Source: Bacillota bacterium (lineage in GTDB: Bacteria; Bacillota; Dethiobacteria; DTU022; PWGO01). Taken from it: a stretch of 64,000 nt of DNA. The notes beneath the pieces are model-generated. The model was not told where the DNA came from and made no database searches. It saw only the letters and a list, made by a program, of their open reading frames with translations. Location: NCBI GenBank assembly GCA_012518215.1, contig JAAYSV010000029.1, positions 1 through 64,000 of the forward strand, given 5' to 3'. Position 1 is the first letter of the stretch; each line of letters opens with the position of its first letter. Below, piece after piece: positions 7,672 through 19,758 of this stretch. The position numbers and the translations under genes were made by a program.

Positions 7672-8550
7672 TCAGGATTGTCTATCACTAGCATTATAAA
7701 TCAATCGACAAAGGTTTGCAAATTCTGCAACAGCAAGCGATTCCGGCCGTTGTTGCGGATCAATTTGAGCCTCTTTCAACAATGAAGTCAGGTATGGTTT
7801 CTCGTAACCAAAACAATATCCCAGAGAGTTCAACAAGGTTTTGCGACGATACTTGAATACCCCCGTTACCAATTTTTTGAACAAAGTTTTGTCGCCCATG
7901 TCGGGGAGAACAATTTTTGGTTTGGCAACCAACACCGTTGAATCTACCTCGGGAACGGGATAAAAAACATTGGGCGGGACATTGAAAGCTATTTTCAGAT
8001 CGAGATAACACTGACTCAGGACAGATAAAGAACCATATATCGGGGTTGAAACCGGGGCAACAATTCTTTCCGCTACCTCTTTTTGAAGCATAAAAACTGC
8101 TTTGCGCCAGAAGATATCCCCCTCCAGAAGTTCGTAAATAAACAGCGAGGAAATATAATAGGGCAAATTCCCCACCAGTTTGACAGACCTCTTTTCAGAG
8201 CCCCAGACCGAATTACAAAGATCCTCCATGTTCAGTTCGCGGACATCATCCTCTACCAGCGTTACATTGGTCGGGGAAGAAAACAACTGTCTCAAAAAAC
8301 GAACCAGACCCCGGTCGATCTCGATGGCAATAACTCTGTCCGCTCCCTGGCTCAACGGCAAGGTCAATACACCCAAACCGGCACCGATCTCCACAACGTG
8401 ATCGCCCGGTTGTAAATCAACCTCGGTGACAATCTTCCTGACAATATTGGCATCGGCAAGAAAATTTTGCCCCCATTTCTTGCTAGGCTGGAGGCAAAAT
8501 TCAGTCATGATCTTTTTGATTTCACGCGGCGATGCCAGATTGATTTTCAT
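7672..8550 (-). CDS. rsmA: 16S rRNA dimethyladenosine transferase
   Basis: SAM-dependent enzyme (KsgA) that dimethylates the two adjacent adenosines near the 3' end of 16S rRNA during 30S maturation. It is 292 aa. Features are KKWGQNFL (24-31), the SAM-binding VVEIGAGLGVLT (about 53-64), the EIDRGL acidic motif and the catalytic NLPYYISS (about 128-135). In B. subtilis it follows rnmV (RNase M5); here rnmV is missing and the YabE-like gene lies directly upstream. Confidence 0.96.
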   Translation of the reverse strand: MKINLASPREIKKIMTEFCLQPSKKWGQNFLADANIVRKIVTEVDLQPGDHVVEIGAGLGVLTLPLSQGADRVIAIEIDRGLVRFLRQLFSSPTNVTLVEDDVRELNMEDLCNSVWGSEKRSVKLVGNLPYYISSLFIYELLEGDIFWRKAVFMLQKEVAERIVAPVSTPIYGSLSVLSQCYLDLKIAFNVPPNVFYPVPEVDSTVLVAKPKIVLPDMGDKTLFKKLVTGVFKYRRKTLLNSLGYCFGYEKPYLTSLLKEAQIDPQQRPESLAVAEFANLCRLIYNASDRQS

Positions 8551-8601
8551 TTATGTATCAAACTCGTTATCCTTATCGGCCCTTCAGAAATATATACTTG
8601 T

Positions 8602-9774
8602 TCAGGGGAGTAAATATACCTTCAAGTTACGTCTTCCAAAACGCAACGCGCTGCTATGAGTTGAAAACAGGATATCGATCTTGTTCCCTTTTATCGCCCC
8701 GCCGGTATCAAGAGCCACGGCATATCCATAACCCTCGATGTACACGTTGCTGTACAGGGGGATAACCTTCGGGTCTACAGCAATAATGTAGGGGTTCTGT
8801 TTTGTGCCGTCCCCCCCGCGTGCCACTGCTCCCGTCGCCGTCCTGCCGGTGGCTTTCCCGGTACAAACCGAATAGCCCCTCGAATCAACCGGACAGCCGG
8901 AACCCGGAGTGCCGGGGCAATAAGCGGTGGCATTGACATTCAGCATTTTGACAAATTGGATATCCAGCCCGGGGACCACCGCCCTGGTTCCCCGTTCGAT
9001 TATCTTGTTGCGAGGCGGACTTATGATCGTTTCATCGATTACAGCCCTGCTTACCTCCCGGCCATCGGCCAGAACTATTTCCATCGTCTCTTTTTTCAGT
9101 CCTTCCTCGCCTTCACAGACGACACAGACTGATCCCATGTCCATGGCCGGATTCTCCCGGTATACCGAATTGAACGGGATAGCCGTCTCGGCAGACGTAT
9201 AAATCTTTTCGATCCTTACGATGGAAATCTCATCGTAAGGGCCGAGTATTTCATTCAAACCGGGATCGACTTCATCAAATTCACCGATTTCAATTCCTTC
9301 TGCCACAAGAAAATCTCCCACCGAAACGGGTGAAGTCCAGAATTCAGCGACCTCGCTGTCGGCGCACAAGATAACTGGAAAAGCCTTTTCTATGTAAACA
9401 TGCTCATTTCTGCACAACAAATCTCTTCCGCCTGGCACGATCCTGTCCCGGGGGTGTGTCTCCATATTCAACTCATCCAACAATTCCTCCGGGGTGCGGC
9501 TGACTGTTCTTACTTCCTTCACGAACTGGCCATCTACATAAACCCGGGCTGTATTCAACGATCCATGATATACAAGAAACATGGAAAGAATTATGCCTGC
9601 AAAAAAAAGCATCTTGGACTTCCGAGGCAACCAGGCGGAAATTTTTTCCTTGAAATCATTCCTGATCTCTTGCCGTCTTTGACGCTTTAAACGTTTTTCA
9701 TACCTTCGCTGTTTTGTTTCAGATCTAACCAGTATACAGGCTTCAGGTTCCTCATTTATGGATAAACCACTCAT
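8602..9774 (-). CDS. yabE: YabE-like G5 and 3D domain cell-wall protein
   Basis: Membrane-anchored cell-wall-associated protein of the YabE/Rpf-like group, probably a peptidoglycan-active enzyme. From the N-terminus: a basic cytoplasmic segment, one membrane span (about 54-70), DUF348 segments (about 75-180), a G5 domain (about 205-275) and a C-terminal 3D domain (about 300-390) with the conserved VDPKVIPLYSNVYIEGYG-type core and the DTGGAI and NKIDI motifs. The 390-aa length is normal. Promoter at 9799-9827; RBS GGGGGG about 8 nt before ATG. Context between tatD and rsmA matches B. subtilis yabE. Confidence 0.9.
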   Translation of the reverse strand: MSGLSINEEPEACILVRSETKQRRYEKRLKRQRRQEIRNDFKEKISAWLPRKSKMLFFAGIILSMFLVYHGSLNTARVYVDGQFVKEVRTVSRTPEELLDELNMETHPRDRIVPGGRDLLCRNEHVYIEKAFPVILCADSEVAEFWTSPVSVGDFLVAEGIEIGEFDEVDPGLNEILGPYDEISIVRIEKIYTSAETAIPFNSVYRENPAMDMGSVCVVCEGEEGLKKETMEIVLADGREVSRAVIDETIISPPRNKIIERGTRAVVPGLDIQFVKMLNVNATAYCPGTPGSGCPVDSRGYSVCTGKATGRTATGAVARGGDGTKQNPYIIAVDPKVIPLYSNVYIEGYGYAVALDTGGAIKGNKIDILFSTHSSALRFGRRNLKVYLLP

Positions 9775-9798
9775 TGTAGAGCCCCCCTGCTTGGCAAC

Positions 9799-9827
9799 AT
9801 CTTATATTTGTTAAGAAAATTTGTCAA
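9799..9827 (-). promoter_or_regulatory. SigmaA-type promoter of the yabE-like gene
   Basis: Minus-strand TTGACA (9822-9827), 17 bp, then TAAGAT (9799-9804), a 4/6 match to TATAAT. Confidence 0.6.
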
Positions 9828-10068
9828 ACCCCCCATTTATTATTAAGATACGTTAATAATTTGAAAGATTACGCTCTACATTGATAAGTATCCCTATTGA
9901 TCTTTATTTTGCCATTTATCTCCTGACTTCTTTCGGATACAGACAATTCCCGGTCAATATTTGCCATTATATTCCTTTATTGCCCCGATACGGCGCAGAA
10001 AGTTTGTCCATTTATTATATACAAGCTCTCTCTCAATTATTCGGACTATTGTGCCAATTGCAGAAGTA

Positions 10069-10842
10069 TTATCGGGAGATAGAAATGCCCAGCAAGCGCT
10101 GGAAATTGCGGCGGCATTGTCTCTGCAGTTCCTCGGGGGATATCCCTTTGAGGGCTGCAATCCTTTCGTATGTGGCGTGAATAAATGAAGGTTCATTCCT
10201 TTTACCGCGGTATGGCTGGGGGGTCAAAAATGGAGCATCGGTCTCAACGAGGAGGCGGTCAAGAGGAATCATCCTGACCACATCCCTCAAACGATCTGCC
10301 CGGGGATAGGTAACGGGGCCGGCAATAGAAATATACAGGCCCAGATCCAGGCTCTTGCGAGCAAACGATTCATCCCCGGAAAAACAATGGAGGATCCCCC
10401 CCACCCGGCCTATTTCTTTTTCAACCATTATTTTCGCCAGATCGTCATAAGCATCCCGGCAATGAATAACCACCGGTTTCTTCACCTCGCGGGCAACATC
10501 TATCTGGGTACGAAATATTCGTTGCTGAACATCACGTGGAGAATGATCACGATAATAATCGAGGCCCATCTCCCCGATAGCAACTACCCCGGGAAGAAAC
10601 GCCAGCTCTTTTAAAGAGCGGGGAAAAGTGGGAGTAACACGCGCAGACTCATGGGGGTGAATCCCAACGGTTGCCCATATCCACGGAGTTTCCGCGGCGA
10701 TAGCCACTGCCCGCGACGAAGATTTCTCGTCAATTCCAACAGAAACAATAGCCGATACTCCGCGTGCAGCGGCTCGTTCGAGAACTGCTGAAAGATCTTT
10801 TTTGAAATCGGGAAAATCAAGATGGGCATGGGTGTCGATCAA
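10069..10842 (-). CDS. tatD: TatD family metal-dependent hydrolase
   Basis: TIM-barrel hydrolase of the amidohydrolase superfamily; family members act as 3'-5' exonucleases or D-aminoacyl-tRNA deacylase-like enzymes. The 257-aa protein has all metal-site motifs: DTHAHLD (3-9), GEMGLDYY (about 92-99), VIHCRDA (about 126-132), HCFSG (about 153-157) and VETDAPFLTP (about 202-211). Start TTG at 10842 with GAGGG 7 nt upstream. It follows metG by 10 bp (same operon), as in B. subtilis metS-yabD. Confidence 0.95.
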   Translation of the reverse strand: MIDTHAHLDFPDFKKDLSAVLERAAARGVSAIVSVGIDEKSSSRAVAIAAETPWIWATVGIHPHESARVTPTFPRSLKELAFLPGVVAIGEMGLDYYRDHSPRDVQQRIFRTQIDVAREVKKPVVIHCRDAYDDLAKIMVEKEIGRVGGILHCFSGDESFARKSLDLGLYISIAGPVTYPRADRLRDVVRMIPLDRLLVETDAPFLTPQPYRGKRNEPSFIHATYERIAALKGISPEELQRQCRRNFQRLLGISISR

Positions 10843-10852
10843 TGGAGATCCC

Positions 10853-12811
10853 TCACGTTATGATAGTACCGGCGGGAATATCTCTGTCCACCGTTACAAG
10901 GCTCAATTCACCGTCATCATTTTCGGCCGCCAGCAGCATCCCCTCGGACTGGATCCCCCTGAGTTTGACCGGCTGCAGGTTGGCAACCAGCACCACTTTC
11001 TTGTCTTCCAGCTCCTGCGGTGAATAACTCGGGGCTATCCCGGCCACCACCTGCCTGAGTTCACCATTTTTCAATTCCAGGGTTATTTTCAAGAGTTTAT
11101 CCGTCCTGGCCACTTTTTCGGCCGATAGTATCCTGGCCACGCGCAATTCCGCTTTCTGGAACTCTTCCAGGCTGATGAGGCCCCGCTTGTCCCCGTCATC
11201 ATCCTGCCGGACACGTTCACCCCGTGATTCATCGTTGCCTTTGTGCCAGTTTATCTCTTCATTCAGGTTCAAGCGGGGAAAAAGATCTTCCCCCCTCCTG
11301 GTTGTCAAACCTGCCTTGATCCCTCCCCAACGGTCAAGGCTTTCCCGGCTCTGTCCCTCTTCATCTCCGGCGAGGCCCAGCTGGATCCACATTCTCTGCG
11401 GAGTACCGGGCATGAAGGGACACAACAGCACCCCGATAAATCTCAAACCCTCGGCCAGATTGTACATTACCGTCCGGAGACGCCCCCTGGCAGCCTCCCC
11501 TCCATCCTTGGCCAGATCCCAGGGAGCATTCATGTCGATATATTTATTGCATTGCCGCACAAGTTGCCATAACTCGGCCAGGGCATTGCTGATCTGCAAC
11601 CTGTCCATCAACGTTTCCATCTTCCCCGGAACTTGCAACGCCAGCGATACCAATTCATCATCACCGATGGCAACCCCGGCAGGCGCGGGTATAACACCGT
11701 TGAAATAGCGGTCCATCATCGTCAGGGTACGGCTTACAAGATTGCCCAGATCGTTGGCCAGATCGGAATTGATTCGCTGTACCAACGCTTCAATGCTGAA
11801 TACACCGTCGGCACCAAAAGGTATCTCCCGCAGAAGATAATATCTGATAGCGTCCGCCCCGTACCTCTTTATCAATACCCGCGGGTCAACAACATTGCCC
11901 TTGGATTTGGACATCTTTCCCTCATTCAATATCAACCACCCGTGGCCAAAAACCTTCCTGGGCAGGGGCAGATCCAGTGCCATCAGGAATATGGGCCAGT
12001 AGATGGTGTGAAAACGCACGATTTCCTTGCCAATAAGGTGGACATCGGCAGGCCAGTAGCGGTTGAATTTACGGTCATCCTCACCCAGATAATCGAGGGC
12101 GGTAAGATAGTTGCTCAGTGCATCGAGCCATACATAGACAACATGGTCGGGGTCAAAAGGAACGGGTATCCCCCATTTGAAAGCGGTCCGTGATATACAG
12201 AGGTCTTCCAGGCCAGGTTCAAGAAAATTGTTGATCATCTCGTTTTTTCGCGAGGGGGGTTGGATAAATTCCGGATTTTCTTCTATGTAGGAACGCAATC
12301 TATCCGCATATCTGGACATGCGGAAAAAATATCCTTCCTCGGAAACCAGTTCCACTTCCCGCCCGCAATCGGGGCATTTGCTTTCTTCGACCTGCCTGTC
12401 CTGCCAGAAAGCTTCACATGGCGTGCAGTACCATCCCCGGTAATTGCTTTTGTAGATATCGCCATTTTCAAAAAAACGGTTGAAAATTTTTTGCACCACC
12501 ACCTTGTGTCTTTCCTGGGTAGTGCGAATAAAATCATCATAAGAAATCGCCAGTTCTTCCCAAAGTTCCTTGATCCATTCTACAATTTCATCCACGAAAA
12601 CCTGAGGTGGCTTTCCGGCAGCTTCGGCCTGACGCTGTATTTTCTGCCCGTGTTCATCCGTGCCCGTTAAAAATAACACGTCATAACCGGCCTGCCGTTT
12701 GAAACGGGCCAACGCATCGGCGGCAACCGTGGTGTACGAGTGCCCGATATGAAGTTTGTCGCTGGGATAATATATGGGAGTGGTAATATAAAAACTTTCA
12801 CCCTTGCTCAT
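10853..12811 (-). CDS. metG: Methionine--tRNA ligase
   Basis: Class I synthetase charging tRNA-Met. The 652-aa protein has the HIGH motif (21-24) after TTPIYYP, a CxxC...CxxC zinc knuckle (about 129-147), KMSKSKGN (about 300), the anticodon-binding helical domain, and a C-terminal OB-fold tRNA-binding (EMAP/Trbp111-like) domain from about 545. A charged linker around 505-545, rich in Arg, Asp and Gly, joins the last two domains and looks lineage-specific. ATG follows GGAGGATATC. It has a strong promoter divergent from abrB and a ~140-nt leader. Confidence 0.97.
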   Translation of the reverse strand: MSKGESFYITTPIYYPSDKLHIGHSYTTVAADALARFKRQAGYDVLFLTGTDEHGQKIQRQAEAAGKPPQVFVDEIVEWIKELWEELAISYDDFIRTTQERHKVVVQKIFNRFFENGDIYKSNYRGWYCTPCEAFWQDRQVEESKCPDCGREVELVSEEGYFFRMSRYADRLRSYIEENPEFIQPPSRKNEMINNFLEPGLEDLCISRTAFKWGIPVPFDPDHVVYVWLDALSNYLTALDYLGEDDRKFNRYWPADVHLIGKEIVRFHTIYWPIFLMALDLPLPRKVFGHGWLILNEGKMSKSKGNVVDPRVLIKRYGADAIRYYLLREIPFGADGVFSIEALVQRINSDLANDLGNLVSRTLTMMDRYFNGVIPAPAGVAIGDDELVSLALQVPGKMETLMDRLQISNALAELWQLVRQCNKYIDMNAPWDLAKDGGEAARGRLRTVMYNLAEGLRFIGVLLCPFMPGTPQRMWIQLGLAGDEEGQSRESLDRWGGIKAGLTTRRGEDLFPRLNLNEEINWHKGNDESRGERVRQDDDGDKRGLISLEEFQKAELRVARILSAEKVARTDKLLKITLELKNGELRQVVAGIAPSYSPQELEDKKVVLVANLQPVKLRGIQSEGMLLAAENDDGELSLVTVDRDIPAGTIIT

Positions 12812-12892
12812 GAAAAGATATCCTCCTGCTACCCCCGATAAGATGGATCTGCATCTTTAGTATTTGTTCAATCTTGAAAAAGAATCAATCTT

Positions 12893-12929
12893 AAAAAAAC
12901 GGGCCTTCCGGATCGTTTTTGATACGGAA
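12893..12929 (-). promoter_or_regulatory. Hairpin plus T-run in the metG leader
   Basis: On the minus strand arms at 12921-12929 and 12906-12914 pair at 8 of 9 positions around AAAAAC, followed after GGCCCG by a run of seven T residues (12893-12899). It could be an attenuator-like structure, but the T-run is not adjacent to the stem and no T-box or SAM-riboswitch signature is visible. Confidence 0.3.
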
Positions 12930-12954
12930 ACGAAATTGCCAAACATATACAACA

Positions 12955-12982
12955 ATTATAGCAAACCCAATATCCGTGTCAA
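12955..12982 (-). promoter_or_regulatory. SigmaA-type promoter of metG-tatD
   Basis: Minus-strand TTGACA (12977-12982), 16 bp, TATAAT (12955-12960): both hexamers perfect. The rest of the 12812-13173 gap holds the metG leader and the divergent abrB promoter. Confidence 0.85.
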
Positions 12983-13107
12983 GAAAATACCTCCTGATTG
13001 TGGCGGCTTCTACCGCCCCGCAAGGCACTTTTACGGTGCCCGGAAAGGTGTTTTCAAGTCATGATTTCTGGCATATTTTGTATGCCAATGGCTTCCATGA
13101 TAAAGCA

Positions 13108-13135
13108 TTGACATGGTTACAGTAATTGGTATAAT
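13108..13135 (+). promoter_or_regulatory. SigmaA-type promoter of abrB
   Basis: Plus-strand TTGACA (13108-13113), 16 bp, TATAAT (13130-13135): both hexamers perfect. It is divergent from the metG promoter, with about 125 bp between the two -35 boxes. Confidence 0.85.
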
Positions 13136-13173
13136 ATCTCTTAGAGCGTTACAAAAAAAAGGGGGAATATCTT

Positions 13174-13422
13174 TTGAAATCAACAGGAATCGTAAGAAAA
13201 GTAGATGAACTTGGCAGAGTAGTTATCCCTATCGAACTCCGTAGAACGCTGGGCATAGAAGTCAAGGATGCGCTGGAAATTTACGTCGACGGGGTAAGCA
13301 TTATTTTGAAGAAGTATGAACCTGCATGTATCTTCTGCAATAGTGCGGACGACATGGTCAAATATAAAGGAAAGAATGTTTGCAAGGAATGCATCTCCAT
13401 CATGTCGGGTAGCAACGATTAA
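13174..13422 (+). CDS. abrB: AbrB family transition-state regulator
   Basis: Swapped-hairpin AbrB DNA-binding protein, a repressor of post-exponential and sporulation genes. The first ~50 residues match the AbrB domain: STGIVRKVDELGRVVIPIELRRTLGI, with the usual DALEIYVD following. The C-terminal part carries two cysteine pairs, CIFC (about 53-56) and CKEC (about 72-75), flanking YKGKN, as in many clostridial AbrB proteins and unlike B. subtilis AbrB; zinc or redox sensing is possible but unproven. Start TTG with AAAGGGGG upstream. Monocistronic, on the opposite strand to its neighbours. Confidence 0.93.
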   Translation: MKSTGIVRKVDELGRVVIPIELRRTLGIEVKDALEIYVDGVSIILKKYEPACIFCNSADDMVKYKGKNVCKECISIMSGSND

Positions 13423-13435
13423 ATTTTTTAAAAGG

Positions 13436-13476
13436 AAAAAAAACAAGCACTTTTTTGAAGCTGCTTGTTTTTTTTA
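13436..13476. terminator. Bidirectional terminator between abrB and rsmI
   Basis: AAACAAGCA (13441-13449) pairs with TGCTTGTTT (13462-13470). T-runs follow on both strands, so it can end abrB (plus) and the guaB-to-rsmI operon (minus). Confidence 0.9.
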
Positions 13477-13487
13477 TTCCTGTTTTT

Positions 13488-14354
13488 CTATCTTTCCTTC
13501 TTCAGTTTCAACTGTAGCTTGTAAACCCGGTTGCGCGGTTCTTTCCTCAACAAGGATACAGCTTTAACGGCAAATCCCGGCGGAATCCCGGCACGGGCCA
13601 AAGTGACAAGATCATCGTACAACTTCTGGTCGGCTGCCTGTTCCTTCCCCGGTGGATCCGGGGCAAGTACCATCGTAAGTTCGCCGCGCGGTTCCTTTTT
13701 CTGAAAACGGCGCAGATGCTCACCGGGCGTCCCACGGGTAACTTCTTCGAATTTTTTGCTCAGTTCCCTGACCATCGCAATTTCACATGCCTCCCCGAAA
13801 ATTTCCTCCAGTTCCTGCAGTGTCTCCATGATACGATGGGGCGCTTCAAAGATAACGATTGTAACCTTGCTGCAACGGAGTTTGCCAAGGATTTCTTTAC
13901 GCTGCCCGGGGGAAAAGCGATTCAAAAAACCAAGGAAAACAAAACTATCGGCGGGCATGCCTGAGATGGCAAGAGCTGCGGTAACCATTGATGGCCCGGG
14001 CAGAACGGTTACTTCAAATCCGTTCTTCCATGCATGGGAAACCAGTTCCGAACCGGGATCTGATAGTCCGGGCATCCCCGCATCCGTAACCATGGCCAGG
14101 TCTTTTCCCTTTTCCAGGAACCTCAGGATGTAATCGACACGCTCCGGAGGACTGTGCTGATGATAACTGATCAATTTATGGGGTTTTATTCCGTAATGAT
14201 GTAATAATTTCGAGGTCCTTCTCGTATCTTCACATACGATTATTTCGACTTCGCGCAAAATATCCAAGGCGCGAATGGTTATATCCGCAAGGTTTCCGAT
14301 AGGTGTTGCACAGAGATAAAGAATGCCGTGGCCATTGCCTGCGATTTTACTCAT
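13488..14354 (-). CDS. rsmI: 16S rRNA (cytidine(1402)-2'-O)-methyltransferase
   Basis: SAM-dependent tetrapyrrole-methylase-fold enzyme that 2'-O-methylates C1402 of 16S rRNA. The 288-aa protein shows LYLCATPIGNLADIT (12-26), CEDTRRT (about 41-47), the TDAGMPGLSDPG loop (about 90-101) and the VLPGPSMVTAAL segment. It is last in a tight operon and overlaps ricT by 8 bp. In B. subtilis the orthologue also lies between the holB/ricT cluster and abrB. Confidence 0.96.
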   Translation of the reverse strand: MSKIAGNGHGILYLCATPIGNLADITIRALDILREVEIIVCEDTRRTSKLLHHYGIKPHKLISYHQHSPPERVDYILRFLEKGKDLAMVTDAGMPGLSDPGSELVSHAWKNGFEVTVLPGPSMVTAALAISGMPADSFVFLGFLNRFSPGQRKEILGKLRCSKVTIVIFEAPHRIMETLQELEEIFGEACEIAMVRELSKKFEEVTRGTPGEHLRRFQKKEPRGELTMVLAPDPPGKEQAADQKLYDDLVTLARAGIPPGFAVKAVSLLRKEPRNRVYKLQLKLKKER

Positions 14355-15162
14355 TCCCCCCTGCCAGCGGTTCTATTTCTTCCACGGGAAATTCGCGGTT
14401 TCGTTTCATTTCCGCCAATTCCACCTGTACCGTTTTACTTACCACGTTCACGGACACAACCCTGCCCTCTCCATCGGGGGTAATCACTCGATCTTTCACC
14501 GCCGGATATTTATCTTCCAGATCTTCGTAAATCTCGGCTTCAAAACGCAAGCAACACATCAGACGGCCACACAAGCCGGATATTTTGGTTGGATTCAAAG
14601 AAAGGTTCTGTTTCTTGGCCATGCGGATGGAGACCGATTCGAAATCCTCCAAAAAAGTTGTACAGCAGAAAGGCCGCCCGCAGGGCCCCACCCCTCCAAC
14701 AAGCTTGGCCTCATCCCTTACACCTATCTGCCGAAGTTCTATCCTGGTATGAAAGACAGAAGCAAGATCCTTGACCAATTCGCGGAAGTCAATCCTCCCC
14801 TCGGCCGAGAAATAAAAGATGATCTTGTTGCGGTCAAAAGTGCATTCCACCTTGATCAACTTCATTTCAAGCCCGTGTTTGGCTATTTTCTGCTGACATA
14901 TCTTGAAGGCCTCCTCTTCCTTGCGCTTGTTGTCCTCCAGCTGATACAGGTCGGCCGATGTCGCCTTGCGCAAAACCTTTTTCAACGGGAGTACAAGCTC
15001 CTTTTTACGAACCTTTCTGCTTTCCTCGACTACCCTGCCCAATTCCAGGCCACGGGATGTTTCCACAATAACCATGTCATCATTTCTCAATTGTTTATCT
15101 TCAGGGTCAAAATAATATATTTTCCCCGCTTTGCGAAATCTGACACCAATTACTCTATACAT
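14347..15162 (-). CDS. ricT: RicT/YaaT PSP1-domain protein
   Basis: Subunit of the RicT-RicA-RicF complex that carries 4Fe-4S clusters, supports RNase Y-dependent mRNA maturation and influences sporulation and competence in B. subtilis. The 271-aa protein has the PSP1 domain with conserved cysteines in GPCGRPFCC (about 164-172) and GLCGRLMCCLRFE (about 197-209), the likely cluster ligands. Overlaps holB by 8 bp and rsmI by 8 bp. RicA and RicF are not in this window. Confidence 0.93.
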   Translation of the reverse strand: MYRVIGVRFRKAGKIYYFDPEDKQLRNDDMVIVETSRGLELGRVVEESRKVRKKELVLPLKKVLRKATSADLYQLEDNKRKEEEAFKICQQKIAKHGLEMKLIKVECTFDRNKIIFYFSAEGRIDFRELVKDLASVFHTRIELRQIGVRDEAKLVGGVGPCGRPFCCTTFLEDFESVSIRMAKKQNLSLNPTKISGLCGRLMCCLRFEAEIYEDLEDKYPAVKDRVITPDGEGRVVSVNVVSKTVQVELAEMKRNREFPVEEIEPLAGGNE

Positions 15163-16150
15163 TTTCTACCCTCCTTCTGATCTGTAAAAAAACATTCTCG
15201 ATGGCCAGTGTTAAATTCACATTGGAAAACAACATCCGACGTGTGCGGTTGAGGATTTTCAAACAATCCATCAAAACAGAATCACTGGTGTTATGCTTCT
15301 CCCAGAAAGCTTGCCGCGTTATATCTGTCAACATCATCGGATCCCTGCACAAACTCCAGAAAAGCCCATCCCGAAAAAAGGTGGCAAGCAATTCCAATAG
15401 ATAGGGAAGGTCTTTGCGTTCAACCCAGCTTTGGGCCCTGTCCAGCAGATATTGATCAACTGCCGACTGACCCGGTGCCACCATCCTTGCACCCAGATCA
15501 TAAGCCTCCTGTCGTCGCGCCCCCCACTCCCCATCAACAAGTATTTCCAGGGCACGCCCGGCAATTCCCTCTCCCATCTTTACCGCCAGATCGATATCTT
15601 CTTCCGATGATGCGGGACTTTTTTGGGATAGCAAATCGGCCATCTCCCGATCATTCAACCGCCTCATCATGAAATGCTGACAGCGCGAAACCACTGTCGG
15701 TGGAAGCCGGGACGGATTGAACGTAGTCAAGATAAATACCAGCCTCTCGGGAGGTTCTTCGAGGATCTTGAGCAGGGAAGACGCTGCTTCGGGAGTAAGG
15801 TCATGGGCATCTTCGATAATGCAGACTCTTCTACCCGGACCATGCGCAATATAAACAAACTGCTTTCTGGCCGCCCTGATCTGATCTATTTTAATACTCT
15901 GCCCTTCCGCTTCAACCACCACCACATCGGGGTGCCTCCCCGCAGCAATGCCCTTGCAGGAGATACACTCTCCACAAGGCGGGGCGGGAGCCGTACAATT
16001 GAGAAATTGCGCAATCAACAGGGCCATGGTGCTTTTTCCAGTACCCTGCGGGCCGGAAAAAAGCAGGGCATGGGGTAAGCGATCATTGACAAGGTAATGC
16101 CGCAAAACTTTGATGATCATTTCTTGCCCGACCAAACGTTCAAGTCCCAA
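15155..16150 (-). CDS. holB: DNA polymerase III delta' subunit
   Basis: Clamp-loader subunit that helps place the beta clamp on DNA. The 331-aa protein has a P-loop GPQGTGKST (about 33-41), a zinc-binding cysteine cluster CGECISC (about 58-64), an EDAHDLT box and an SRCQ arginine-finger region (about 155). Unlike E. coli HolB, it retains the P-loop sequence. Start TTG at 16150, overlapping tmk by 11 bp. tmk-holB-ricT order is conserved in Firmicutes, although yaaQ and yaaR, found between tmk and holB in B. subtilis, are absent. Confidence 0.95.
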   Translation of the reverse strand: MGLERLVGQEMIIKVLRHYLVNDRLPHALLFSGPQGTGKSTMALLIAQFLNCTAPAPPCGECISCKGIAAGRHPDVVVVEAEGQSIKIDQIRAARKQFVYIAHGPGRRVCIIEDAHDLTPEAASSLLKILEEPPERLVFILTTFNPSRLPPTVVSRCQHFMMRRLNDREMADLLSQKSPASSEEDIDLAVKMGEGIAGRALEILVDGEWGARRQEAYDLGARMVAPGQSAVDQYLLDRAQSWVERKDLPYLLELLATFFRDGLFWSLCRDPMMLTDITRQAFWEKHNTSDSVLMDCLKILNRTRRMLFSNVNLTLAIENVFLQIRRRVENV

Positions 16151-16780
16151 TCGTAACCCTCCCCTTCAATTCCTCCCATATCGTGGCATGCGCCTCTTCG
16201 ATGGACAGATGTGAAGGTATAACGACCATCCTTTCCGGATCCCCGGCAGCCAGGGCAAGGTACCCCTGACGCACCCGATTGTAAAACCCGGAATCTCTCT
16301 GCTCGATACGGTCTTTCCCGGCGCGCCTGTCTTCCTTCCGATCGATTCTGCGGCTACTTTCAGCCACCTCAATGTCAAAAACAAAGGTCAAATCCGGCCA
16401 GAGCCCACCCGTTGCCTCCCCATTGATCATTTTGATCTTCTCCTGTGCGTAGCCCAGGCCAAACCCCTGATAGGCAAGACTTGAATGAATGTAACGATCG
16501 CAGACCACCATTTTACCTTCATCCAATGCCGGCCTGATCTTCTCCGTTACGATCTGAGCCCGGGCAGCAGCATAGAGCAGTATTTCCGTTGCCGGTGCCA
16601 TCCCTTTGTTTTCCGGGGTCAGCAATATCTGGCGTATTTTTTCCCCGACCTGCGTCGATCCCGGTTCACGGACAAACAGGGAAGCGATCCCTTGACGGGC
16701 CAATTTTTTCTCCAGCAATCCTATCTGTGTCGTTTTCCCGGCGCCGTCTATTCCCTCAAAGGTCAGGAACAAGCCCCTTT

Positions 16781-16784
<4 letters not shown>
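16140..16784 (-). CDS. tmk: Thymidylate kinase
   Basis: Phosphorylates dTMP to dTDP. The 214-aa protein has the P-loop FEGIDGAGKTTQ (about 9-20), the DRYIHSSLAYQG substrate/catalytic segment (about 96-107) and a basic LID region rich in Arg and Asp (about 145-165). Start TTG at 16784 with GGGAGGG 6 nt upstream, overlapping the decarboxylase stop by 4 bp. Part of the six-gene guaB-to-rsmI operon. Confidence 0.96.
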
Positions 16785-19727
<2,943 letters not shown>

Positions 19728-19729
19728 CT

Positions 19730-19758
19730 AGCATAACAAACCTTTTTTTTGGTGTCAA
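19730..19758 (-). promoter_or_regulatory. SigmaA-type promoter of the guaB operon
   Basis: Minus-strand TTGACA (19753-19758), 17 bp, TATGCT (19730-19735). The -35 abuts the stop codon of the upstream DUF523 gene. Confidence 0.8.
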
